Shown: positions 1 through 5,201 of the stretch, piece after piece
Layout: the number at the start of each line of letters is the position of its first letter
How positions within the stretch are numbered: the first letter of the stretch is position 1
Source of the DNA: Bacillota bacterium
Lineage (GTDB): Bacteria > Bacillota > Peptococcia > Peptococcales > Peptococcaceae
Direction of reading: 5' to 3'
NCBI GenBank assembly: GCA_023443145.1
Contig: JAEZVS010000013.1
Location: forward strand, 1 to 7,291
Length of the DNA: 7,291 nt
Made by a program: the position numbers and the translations under genes
The notes under the pieces: generated by a model
Told to the model about the DNA's origin: nothing
Databases searched by the model: none
Seen by the model: only the letters and a program-made list of their open reading frames with translations

Positions 1-685
1 AACGGTTGGCATAAGCCATCTGATAGATGGAAAGGCCATGGGCCTTATAGGGCGCATTCACTTTGGTGACCCCTTCGATTTCTTGCCCGTTTTGATCATG
101 CAGCGAAAATGTGGTGACCCAGTTGTCAATGGCCCCTTGTTTGTCGTACACCGTTTGAAAATCACTCACCCGCATGGTCATGGGGCCGGTGTGTGCGGCA
201 ATGGATGCAGGCAAATCGGCGGCTTCACCGGCGGCCAGCTGCAATTGATCTTTTACGGCAAAGGACGACAACATGGCGCCCACCAAAATAATCAAAATCC
301 CCACATGCAATAAGTGCGGCGCCACCAAAGAAAGCCGGCCTTTTTGGGCATACAAAAGCTTGCCTTCCCCACATTGCGCTTCATCCACCGCATAGCGATG
401 TGCTGAAAAATACTGGCGCATAGCCTCTTCGTTTGCCTCCACATCGTTCAACTGCGGCAAACGTTCGGAAAAATCCGACGCCTTTAGGCGCAGTGTGCGT
501 ACCAAACCGGGCAGCAACTGCAGCGTGCAGGTCAAAAGATTCACAAAAAAAAGCGCCATTGCCAAACGAAAAGGCCAAGACTGATACATCTGGGGGAGAT
601 CATATACTGTGGCCGATACACAAAAGCCGGCAATGGCGGCAATTAAAACCACTGCCAACCGTATGGATGAAAGAAAGCGCAACAT
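1..685 (-). CDS. resB: Cytochrome c biogenesis protein ResB, N-terminal part (runs off the left edge)
   Basis: ResB (Ccs1) works with the haem exporter ResC/CcsA in system II cytochrome c maturation, ligating haem to apocytochrome outside the membrane. The visible 228 codons fit this family. The N-terminus has the typical SIRLAVVLIAAIAG membrane segment (about 8-28), and a second segment lies at about 41-62. A third (about 119-142) contains the LHVGILIILVGA stretch with conserved His127. An extracytoplasmic part near 170-228 ends in VNAPYKAHGLSIYQMAYANR, matching the family's 'N-x-P ... G-x-x-Y-Q-x-x-Y' element. ResB proteins are usually over 300 residues, so the C-terminal part lies outside the window. 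ATG at 685 is chosen because a GGGGG Shine-Dalgarno (693-697) sits 7 nt upstream; the ATG at 689 is out of frame. G+C is clearly higher than in the genes to the right. The symbol is by family; ccs1/ccsB are synonyms. A ResC partner would be expected just beyond the left edge. Confidence 0.88.
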   Translation of the reverse strand, partial: MLRFLSSIRLAVVLIAAIAGFCVSATVYDLPQMYQSWPFRLAMALFFVNLLTCTLQLLPGLVRTLRLKASDFSERLPQLNDVEANEEAMRQYFSAHRYAVDEAQCGEGKLLYAQKGRLSLVAPHLLHVGILIILVGAMLSSFAVKDQLQLAAGEAADLPASIAAHTGPMTMRVSDFQTVYDKQGAIDNWVTTFSLHDQNGQEIEGVTKVNAPYKAHGLSIYQMAYANR

Positions 686-750
686 TCATTTTCCCCCTGC
701 ATGCGACGATAATCGCCATTGTCATCAATGGTATATTTAGTATTATAGCA
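686..750 (-). promoter_or_regulatory. resB extended -10 promoter and leader
   Basis: On the minus strand a TATAAT hexamer (742-747) is preceded directly by TGC (748-750), giving the extended -10 form TGnTATAAT. No good -35 is visible 16-18 bp upstream, which is common for extended -10 promoters. Transcription would begin near 735 and give a leader of about 50 nt before the resB ATG at 685. Called from sequence match only. Confidence 0.55.
716..731 (-). repeat. Inverted repeat/hairpin at the start of the resB leader
   Basis: CCATTG-TCAT-CAATGG is a perfect 6-bp inverted repeat with a 4-nt loop. It begins a few nucleotides downstream of the predicted transcription start (about 735). It could be a 5'-end stabilising hairpin in the mRNA or an operator for a repressor; the sequence does not decide which. 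Confidence 0.45.
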
Positions 751-799
751 TGATTCCCCGCCTTCTGTACGGAAACCCTTCTTGGTAAGACCATTTATC

Positions 800-832
800 T
801 AAAACTATTTTTTATGATATGCATTAGTTTTA
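800..832. repeat. Inverted repeat upstream of the resB promoter
   Basis: TAAAACTA (800-807) and TAGTTTTA (825-832) form perfect 8-bp arms around a 17-nt A+T-rich spacer. The element lies 50-85 bp upstream of the predicted resB -10. It lacks a clean T-run in the minus direction, so a regulator-binding site is more likely than a terminator for the upstream gene; in an A+T-rich context it could also be chance. Confidence 0.35.
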
Positions 833-1042
833 TTATTCATTTGCTTGCCGGCCAGACTTTTCCTTCTCATACAATACCTTGCACAACCCGGCCTTACCGA
901 TTTCATGTCGTTGCGAAAGGTTCTAACTTCCAAAATAGACGCCACAACTGACGTATATCCAAACAAGATGTATCTCACATCTCATCCGGCTGAAATAAAA
1001 CGACATGTTTTTTCTTCACTGCATAAAAATATGACAAAAAAC

Positions 1043-1082
1043 AAAAATATCGACCGTACGCTTGGACCATCCGTTGCGATAT
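1043..1082 (-). terminator. Weak terminator-like hairpin after the permease gene
   Basis: Just after the permease stop codon, in transcript order, ATATCG (complement of 1077-1082) pairs with CGATAT (complement of 1047-1052), followed by five T's (1043-1047). The 24-nt interior is only partly paired, so this is a poor intrinsic terminator. It is reported because position and T-run fit the end of the upstream gene. Confidence 0.3.
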
Positions 1083-1085
1083 CTT

Positions 1086-1817
1086 TTAGCGAAACAATAA
1101 GGTGATGCCGTTCAAAAAGAGCAGCGCATAAATGGCATACTTCATAAACAAAGGATTGATCATATTCAGTAAGCGACTTCCAACAATAATGCCTAAAACA
1201 AGACACACCAGACCGGGCAATAAAACGCCGGATAGGCTGACGTTAATCATGTTGAGATGGAGACGAAAAGCGAGGTCGAATGAGCACAAAACCCCGAAAT
1301 ACACTTGGGTGGAAGCAATATACTGATATTTATTATTTTTAAAAACCGCCAAATAATAGACCACAATGGGCGGTCCCCCAATGCCGAAAATACCTTCTAA
1401 AAAGCCACCGATAGAACCGGCTACAAGCCCATTCTTTCTGGACGGCTGCATGGTCAGCTTATCTTGTAAAAAGACCATAAAAAGCGTTAGTGCAATCAAA
1501 AACACGCCCAGAAATTTATACCAATTTAAATGCTGATAATGCTTCAGAATAAGAATAGAAACATAATCTAAAACAATACAGGATACAAGGGTATAGGGCA
1601 GACAAGACCAAACAATGTGCTTTCGATAAGCAATTGTGTATAAAAGGCCAATGCCGACACTAAAAAAAGAAATGATAGATAATAGGGTTAAATAGTCGAC
1701 TCCGAAATAAGGCAAAAGCATCACCAGAATCATCGCAAACCCAAAACCGGTGATGCCGTGAACAGCAGCCGCAAAGAAAATAACGGCAAGAATAAAAATG
1801 GAAACATCCGCCGGCAT
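1086..1817 (-). CDS. TauE/SafE-family sulfite exporter-like membrane permease
   Basis: A polytopic inner-membrane protein of 243 residues, the usual length for the TauE/SafE (DUF81) family. Members are linked to export or uptake of sulfite, sulfoacetate or other small organic acids. The two half-repeat signatures are visible: HGITGFGFAMI in the first half (20-30) and GGFLEGIFGIGGPP in the second (137-150). Around them lie about seven to eight hydrophobic segments, with almost no soluble domain. Two adjacent ATGs (1820 and 1817) are possible starts. A long purine run with seven G's (1826-1832) lies 8 nt before the 1817 ATG and only 5 nt before the 1820 ATG, so 1817 is preferred. The gene stands alone, transcribed towards resB about 400 bp away. 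Substrate cannot be told from the sequence and no sulfur-metabolism gene is nearby. Confidence 0.87.
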   Translation of the reverse strand: MPADVSIFILAVIFFAAAVHGITGFGFAMILVMLLPYFGVDYLTLLSIISFFSVGIGLLYTIAYRKHIVWSCLPYTLVSCIVLDYVSILILKHYQHLNWYKFLGVFLIALTLFMVFLQDKLTMQPSRKNGLVAGSIGGFLEGIFGIGGPPIVVYYLAVFKNNKYQYIASTQVYFGVLCSFDLAFRLHLNMINVSLSGVLLPGLVCLVLGIIVGSRLLNMINPLFMKYAIYALLFLNGITLLFR

Positions 1818-1863
1818 CATTCATTCCCCCCCTCTATATGGATTTTGCGAAAACAGATTCTTC

Positions 1864-1891
1864 ATTACAATATCATATACGCCTGCAGCAA
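1864..1891 (-). promoter_or_regulatory. Candidate proximal promoter of the TauE-like permease
   Basis: On the minus strand TTGCTG (complement of 1886-1891) is separated by 16 bp from TGTAAT (complement of 1864-1869), about 45 bp before the start codon. The match is moderate. A 5-bp inverted repeat, TGCAG-8-CTGCA (1884-1901), overlaps the -35 and could be an operator. Confidence 0.35.
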
Positions 1892-2143
1892 TATATCTGC
1901 ATTGAAATACAAAGAATATACAGCGTAATGTTCCGCGAAGCTGCGTCTAAAACGATAAAAAGAACGCACTGCAATAAAAACTCGGAACGACAACAACGTG
2001 CAAATGGGGCGATACAGCATAAAACGCAAGCAACAACACGCTTTAAACAATCCTGAAAGCCAATCATCGCAACCGTATCCCTGCATCATTTCCGATGACT
2101 TCTTTTTATCAATATTATCAAAATTTTTAAATTTATTCTATCC

Positions 2144-2188
2144 ATTATACCCGTTTCCTTGCCGGTAAATGTTGCAAACCTACATTTA
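2144..2188 (-). promoter_or_regulatory. Candidate distal promoter with overlapping inverted repeat
   Basis: A perfect TATAAT lies on the minus strand at 2144-2149. Around its expected -35 position there is no good TTGACA. Instead there is a perfect 7-bp inverted repeat, TAAATGT-9-ACATTTA (2166-2188), as expected for an activator or repressor site. A transcript from here would run about 320 nt before the permease start. The spacing of dyad and -10 is suggestive, but this is inference from sequence only. Confidence 0.35.
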
Positions 2189-2285
2189 TTGCCACATCTA
2201 AAAACAATGCGCCGAATCGCTTATCATCTCATTAGAAAACGGAATCTGAGGCTTTAAACGGAATGCTGAAAAAGAGATAAAACAC

Positions 2286-2331
2286 AAAACGCCCTCTGAT
2301 GTAGAAAGAAATTCCACTGCATCAGAGGGCG
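2286..2331 (-). terminator. Strong intrinsic terminator after the small membrane protein gene
   Basis: A 15-bp stem (2290-2304 with 2317-2331) is paired throughout with a single T-G wobble and closes a 12-nt loop. In minus-strand transcripts it is followed by TTTTGTGTTTTAT. The plus-strand side (CTTTCGTG) is less T-rich, so it acts mainly on minus-strand transcripts, those of the gene at 2389-2724. Confidence 0.85.
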
Positions 2332-2340
2332 CTTTCGTGT

Positions 2341-2379
2341 AAAAAGACATGCACCTGCTCTATCGTATAGATCCGGTGC
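2341..2379 (-). terminator. First of two tandem hairpins after the small membrane protein gene
   Basis: GCACC (2351-2355) pairs with GGTGC (2375-2379). An inner TCTAT/ATAGA stem (2359-2363 with 2367-2371) closes a CGT loop across a symmetric 3-nt internal loop. In minus-strand RNA it is followed by ATGTC and then five T's (2341-2345). It begins 10 nt after the stop codon of the 2389-2724 gene and precedes the stronger terminator by 20 nt. On the plus strand a T-rich run also follows, so it could work both ways. Confidence 0.45.
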
Positions 2380-2388
2380 CTATTTTTA

Positions 2389-2724
2389 TTATTTCCTGTT
2401 TTTCTTATGATTTTTGCGCGCAACATCCAAATAATCTTCCATTTTTCGAATGCCCAGAAAGGTCAAGCCCACACCACTAATTGTCAACATAACAGATAAA
2501 ATAAAAAAGTCATTCAACTTTATCAACGCACAGCTTATAAAAAACCAAAACAAGCAGAGCACTAAACAAACGCCCACACCTTTTAAGATGTCTCCCATAT
2601 GATTCGTTTTACGTCTACAAAAAGAAACCGCTAGGGCCATCCATAATATCAATGCAGTCGTTATGTTTGTTCGCATGAAAATTGTCTGCTGACATAACGT
2701 CAAATCTTGCCATATGTCGAACAT
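2389..2724 (-). CDS. Small three-helix membrane protein of unknown function
   Basis: I do not recognise a family. The 111-residue product has three hydrophobic segments (about 20-36, 47-70 and 73-93) separated by short charged turns. It ends in a basic tail, RKNHKKNRK, so the C-terminus is likely cytoplasmic. The ATG at 2724 is well supported: an AGGAGG Shine-Dalgarno (2732-2737) lies 7 nt upstream. A second Met at residue 17 has no comparable site. The gene sits 238 bp downstream of the HTH gene on the same strand and is closed by two tandem hairpins, so it may be a separate transcript or the last gene of the lipoprotein operon. No clear promoter is visible in the gap. Good translation signals and the terminator argue for a real gene despite the lack of recognisable homology. 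Confidence 0.65.
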   Translation of the reverse strand: MFDIWQDLTLCQQTIFMRTNITTALILWMALAVSFCRRKTNHMGDILKGVGVCLVLCLFWFFISCALIKLNDFFILSVMLTISGVGLTFLGIRKMEDYLDVARKNHKKNRK

Positions 2725-2962
2725 ATCTCGTCCTCCTCTGTCATTCCGTATATTTTATGAAAGACGATATCGTTCAAATTGCACGAAAAAAAGATAACCC
2801 ATCTCATCAATTCACGGACAAATGAACAATGATTCAGTATCCAAAAAAACTTTATTTTGTCGCATATCTGCAAAATAGCTGACATCTTTCATTTCACTGT
2901 CATTCCGAACAAGCTTAGTATGCAACTCCACTTTAAAGCATGAAAAATTTTGGTCTAAAAAC

Positions 2963-3166
2963 CTACTTGTATAACAAAATATCTCCCGGCTGACAATTTA
3001 GCTCTTTACAAATTTTTGATAGAGTTGTAAATCTGATTCCTTTGGCTTTACCTGTCCTTAAAATCGATAGATTCGCCTCGGTAATCCCTATTTTTTTGGC
3101 CAACTCTTTAGATGTAACCTTTCTGCTTTTTAATACCGCATCTAAATTGATAATGATCTCCGACAT
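2963..3166 (-). CDS. YozG-like Cro/C1-type HTH transcriptional regulator
   Basis: A 67-residue single-domain DNA-binding protein of the small Xre/HTH_26 class. The helix-turn-helix spans about 18-37 (TSKELAKKIGITEANLSILR), followed by the hallmark GKAKGIRF-TLSKICKELNCQPGDILLY that defines YozG-like proteins. These regulators usually sit directly behind a DUF2975 membrane protein, as here. ATG at 3166 is preferred: it lies one nt after the DUF2975 stop (TAA-A-ATG), and a GAGAG purine run lies about 11 nt upstream. A GTG at 3178 would overlap the upstream gene and has no spacing for a Shine-Dalgarno. The tight arrangement suggests translational coupling. It probably controls its own operon, perhaps through the palindrome at 4193-4219, but that target is inference. 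No effector domain is present, so any signal must come through a partner such as the DUF2975 protein. Confidence 0.9.
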   Translation of the reverse strand: MSEIIINLDAVLKSRKVTSKELAKKIGITEANLSILRTGKAKGIRFTTLSKICKELNCQPGDILLYK

Positions 3167-3167
3167 T

Positions 3168-3680
3168 TTAAATAACACTCTCTGAATCGTTCTGATAATA
3201 AGATCCTTTCATGAATACTTTATATGCTGAATATGATAACGCAATGAACAACAAGTTTAGGATATATTCTCTAATGGATACATCGAATACGGCGCTCACA
3301 TTCGTCACTTGCGCATATCTAAATACGCACCCGGAGGCAAATTCCAGCACCGTTATCATCACTAAAAGAATCGTCGTGCTTTTACATCCATCAATATTGC
3401 TCTTCACAAAATATTCTCCCTTGCTTAAATTGAGCGTCACGAATGAAATGTTTTTAAATATAATAGCAATACATATCACAATCAGCATTGCTGTAATGCA
3501 CGAAAAACATATTAAAAAAACCGGAAAATCCATGTTCATATCATGCAACATATTGTCAATATCTGATTTAAAATAGATGGTGAGCATGCAGCCCAGAAAA
3601 ATCAGGGCACTTAGCGCATAGAAAAAATACTCTAAGACTTTAAAAGTTTTGCTGATCAGATCAAATAATGAATGTTTCAT
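3168..3680 (-). CDS. DUF2975-family membrane protein
   Basis: A 170-residue integral membrane protein with four hydrophobic segments (about 17-37, 52-75, 102-121 and 134-152). The segment between helices 2 and 3 contains LSKGEYFVKSNIDGCK, matching the 'GepFveeNv' element typical of DUF2975 (YoaS-like) proteins. The short polar tail ending ESVI takes the place of the usual C-terminal tail in these proteins. The function of the family is not established. Its constant pairing with a YozG-like HTH protein suggests it senses a membrane or envelope signal and works with that regulator. ATG at 3680 follows the lipoprotein stop by one nt (TAG-T-ATG), with a GGAG Shine-Dalgarno inside the end of the lipoprotein gene. 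The HTH gene follows after one nt, so all three genes form one transcription unit. Confidence 0.85.
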   Translation of the reverse strand: MKHSLFDLISKTFKVLEYFFYALSALIFLGCMLTIYFKSDIDNMLHDMNMDFPVFLICFSCITAMLIVICIAIIFKNISFVTLNLSKGEYFVKSNIDGCKSTTILLVMITVLEFASGCVFRYAQVTNVSAVFDVSIREYILNLLFIALSYSAYKVFMKGSYYQNDSESVI

Positions 3681-3681
3681 A

Positions 3682-4173
3682 CTAATTCACTCCACCGAAA
3701 CTTGCTATTTCATCGATATTTTTAATTTTTCTATTCTCTTCTTCGGATAATTCCCAAGTGATAGAACCCAAACGAGAATCGCCTTTCAGTGTTATGTACG
3801 GATAGTTTTTATAGGTATATAAATTGTAATTTTTCAAAGAATACAAGCTGCGTTTTATGACTGCATGATTCTTTCTTTTGGTGGTTATCACGTAATGATA
3901 TGCTATTTCTGCATCTTGTGGCACCTCGCCAATTATGACCGATTTCTCTTCTCCAATATTCTCAACACTATCACCAACGAGGCTCGCAAAATATTCATTC
4001 ACTTTCTGATTTTCAGTTTCATAAACTTTATTACCATTTTCATCATATATTTCTATTTTTTCTCTCCTGTCTTCTTGATCGGCACGCCTTGCGTTATGAA
4101 CCTCGCAACCAGATATCAGCATCATCAACATGACCAAGCCAAGCAAGAAAATGATATTTGGTTTTTTATTCAT
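3682..4173 (-). CDS. Predicted secreted lipoprotein of unknown function
   Basis: The N-terminus is a type II (lipoprotein) signal peptide: MNKK, a hydrophobic core, then the lipobox LISGC with the modified cysteine at residue 23. The mature part (about 140 residues) is polar and charged, with a segment EIYDENGNKVYET near 38-50 and a Tyr-rich stretch YNLYTYKNYPYITLKGDSR about three-quarters along. I recognise no domain. It should be anchored on the outer face of the cell membrane. ATG at 4173 is chosen because AAGGAG (4181-4186) lies 7 nt upstream; the ATG at 4179 would be only 1 nt from that site. It is the first gene of the three-gene operon and has a short leader of about 20 nt. A role as sensor or partner for the DUF2975 membrane protein is a plausible inference from the shared transcript, nothing more. 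Confidence 0.85.
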   Translation of the reverse strand: MNKKPNIIFLLGLVMLMMLISGCEVHNARRADQEDRREKIEIYDENGNKVYETENQKVNEYFASLVGDSVENIGEEKSVIIGEVPQDAEIAYHYVITTKRKNHAVIKRSLYSLKNYNLYTYKNYPYITLKGDSRLGSITWELSEEENRKIKNIDEIASFGGVN

Positions 4174-4192
4174 ATCCATTCTCCTTTTCGTT

Positions 4193-4219
4193 AAAAATTA
4201 TTGTAAAACGATAATTTTT
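4193..4219. promoter_or_regulatory. Candidate operator: perfect 9-bp inverted repeat over the -10
   Basis: AAAAATTAT (4193-4201), a 9-nt spacer, and ATAATTTTT (4211-4219) form a perfect dyad. It covers the -10 hexamer, most of the -35/-10 spacer and the start-site region. A protein bound here would block RNA polymerase. The operon encodes its own HTH protein of a dimer-binding class, so autorepression is the simplest reading. The arms are A+T-only, so chance symmetry in A+T-rich DNA cannot be ruled out. Confidence 0.5.
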
Positions 4220-4228
4220 GCCTGTCAA
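4200..4228 (-). promoter_or_regulatory. Strong sigma-A-type promoter of the lipoprotein/DUF2975/HTH operon
   Basis: On the minus strand a perfect -35 TTGACA (complement of 4223-4228) is separated by exactly 17 bp from a -10 TACAAT (complement of 4200-4205). Transcription would begin near 4193, about 20 nt before the lipoprotein ATG at 4173. This is the best promoter in the window. Confidence 0.8.
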
Positions 4229-4345
4229 GGTATAATTAAGCAATCTGCCTATATATCCACATCATTATTTTCTTCCAATGTATATCGCTGTTTGAAGAAA
4301 CAGGTTCATAAGAAATAATATCCATTCAATCTAAAAACATTTTAA

Positions 4346-4404
4346 GCATCAAATGATATGTGGATGATTATTTCTTTCAAAGGTCTGATCATCTGGCTTG
4401 ATGC
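4346..4404. repeat. Nested inverted repeats between the SdpI-like cluster and the lipoprotein operon
   Basis: Outer arms GCATCAA (4346-4352) and TTGATGC (4398-4404) enclose inner arms GATGAT (4363-4368) and ATCATC (4388-4393). A transcript could fold into one long, interrupted hairpin of 7 + 6 bp with a 19-nt apical loop. In minus-strand RNA the element starts about 44 nt after the stop of the 4448 gene and is followed by TTAAAATGTTTTTAG. It may be the terminator of the SdpI-like cluster, though the T-run is imperfect. Confidence 0.45.
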
Positions 4405-4447
4405 GCGAACCCTTCTATAAAATTTTTTCGCAATCATGAAATGCAAA

Positions 4448-4813
4448 TCATTTCTTAGAAACGCCCTTTTTTAATCGATGTTCCGTTCTTAGTATGGACA
4501 CAATGGGAATGATCAGTGCGATAAAACATGAAATATGTTCCGCATAAGATAGACTCAAATTGGTAAAATTTGCAATGATATACAAAGCAATCATAATAAA
4601 AATGGAGCAAACACTTCCAAGCAGCGAAGTACGAGCAAAAATATGATTTGCCAATTTCCAATTATCCAAAGTAGCCATTGATTTCTCAGTACGATATCCA
4701 TACCACATATTCGGTTTTTTGGGTGGCATAGTGACTGAAATCAAACCTAATAGCAACATCAAGCCATTTACAACAATAGCCGAAGCAAAGTTCATATAAA
4801 ATGCTTGCAACAC
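4448..4813 (-). CDS. Small SdpI-family membrane protein
   Basis: A protein of about 121 residues with three membrane segments (about 9-29, 66-86 and 91-109). Between the first two is the SdpI signature PPKKPNMWYGYRT-K-S-M...NW--AN (30-56), with G39, Y40, R41, T42 and W52 all present. SdpI of Bacillus subtilis gives immunity to the SDP killing peptide and signals to its repressor. Short SdpI-like proteins such as this one lack the extra N-terminal domain, and their function is unknown. GTG at 4813 is preferred because AGGA (4822-4825) lies 8 nt upstream; TTG at 4816 is 5 nt away and ATG at 4795 has no site. It is the last gene of a three-gene cluster of similar proteins, 44 nt after the frameshifted copy. 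An immunity role is inference from family; no toxin gene is visible. Confidence 0.75.
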   Translation of the reverse strand: MLQAFYMNFASAIVVNGLMLLLGLISVTMPPKKPNMWYGYRTEKSMATLDNWKLANHIFARTSLLGSVCSIFIMIALYIIANFTNLSLSYAEHISCFIALIIPIVSILRTEHRLKKGVSKK

Positions 4814-4857
4814 CAATCTATTCCTGCCTTTCCATGCTTCATATTGATTACACTCGC

Positions 4858-5186
4858 TTAATATGCCCTTATATAATCCATCGCAATCTTAATGCATATC
4901 AAAAGTATCAATATTAAAGCAACCAAATCAAACGCAACCACATATTCCGGCTTTATGATACACAGGGCAACCGAAACCAAAGCGATTGGAAAAATAATGA
5001 CACCACATACCTGCAAATACTTCTTTGACAAATCCAATCTTTCGTTATGTTGTGCACTCAAATGATTATGAACATCACTTTTATTCCGAACATTTTTCGA
5101 TCGACCGGCTGTAAAAAAAAAGCAAATAAGAAAACTGTTAAAAGCCAAACCATATTAAACAATGAATTCAGAACGATTAAATTCAA
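4858..5186 (-). pseudogene. Frameshifted small SdpI/DUF1648-like membrane protein
   Basis: Two overlapping frames make one gene-like product. Frame A starts at TTG 5186, with AAGGGA (5196-5201) as Shine-Dalgarno directly after the upstream gene's stop. It encodes a hydrophobic N-terminus followed by LQPVDRKMFGIKV, then a stop at 5058-5060. Frame B, open to the stop at 4858-4860, continues as SDVHNHLSAQHNERLDLSKKY and two more membrane helices. FGIKV followed by DVHNH resembles the 'FG-(I/V)-R-(V/I)-P' element and following polar helix in DUF1648/SdpI-type proteins. The frames join near 5076-5081 if one base (or 3n+1) has been lost. Read alone, frame B would start at TTG 5148 without a Shine-Dalgarno. 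A run of nine A's (5113-5121) also lies in the gene. A real disruption, a sequencing error or -1 ribosomal slippage at AAAAG are the possible readings; the first is simplest. Confidence 0.55.
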
Positions 5187-5201
5187 ATCATCACATCCCT
5201 T

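Larger units (their letters stand above)
690..1085. other. Intergenic region between the permease gene and resB
   Basis: About 400 bp with no convincing gene on either strand: the short open frames here lack Shine-Dalgarno sites and resemble no family I know. It holds the resB promoter and leader hairpin, the inverted repeat at 800-832 and a weak terminator-like hairpin after the permease gene at 1043-1082. I see nothing identifiable between about 835 and 1040. Confidence 0.6.
1821..2388. other. Long intergenic region upstream of the TauE-like gene
   Basis: About 570 bp without a supported gene. Open frames of 64-74 codons occur on both strands between 1838 and 2089, but they overlap each other, lack Shine-Dalgarno sites and give cysteine-rich or low-complexity peptides, so I do not call them. 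The region holds two candidate promoters for the permease (1864-1891; 2144-2188), an A+T-rich stretch at 2100-2145 and the two hairpins that end the next gene (2286-2331; 2341-2379). Confidence 0.5.

Noticed and set aside
433..753. Plus-strand open frame of 106 codons, and another at 38-313
   Set aside because: Both lie antisense to the clear ResB reading frame, which explains the openness; the peptides resemble no family.
1838..2089. Overlapping open frames of 64-74 codons on both strands upstream of the TauE-like gene
   Set aside because: They exclude each other, lack Shine-Dalgarno sites, and give Cys-rich or low-complexity peptides without domain character.
2700..2885. Minus-strand frame of 61 codons overlapping the start of the small membrane protein gene
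   Set aside because: No Shine-Dalgarno at its start, it covers the well-placed Shine-Dalgarno and ATG of the next gene, and the peptide is not recognisable.
3211..3576. Plus-strand frame of 121 codons
   Set aside because: Antisense to the DUF2975 gene, whose identity and operon position are well supported.
3865..4318. Plus-strand frames opposite the lipoprotein gene and its promoter
   Set aside because: Shadow of the lipoprotein gene and of A+T-rich DNA; no start signals.
4438..4454. GAAATG-5-CATTTC hairpin at the end of the last SdpI-like gene
   Set aside because: Short, overlaps the stop codon and has no T-run, so it is not a terminator; probably chance.
5070..5090. Programmed -1 ribosomal frameshifting as explanation of the split SdpI-like gene
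   Set aside because: The site (AUA AAA G) is not a standard slippery heptamer and I see no downstream pseudoknot; slipping would also drop the residues expected after FGIKV. A simple base loss explains it better.
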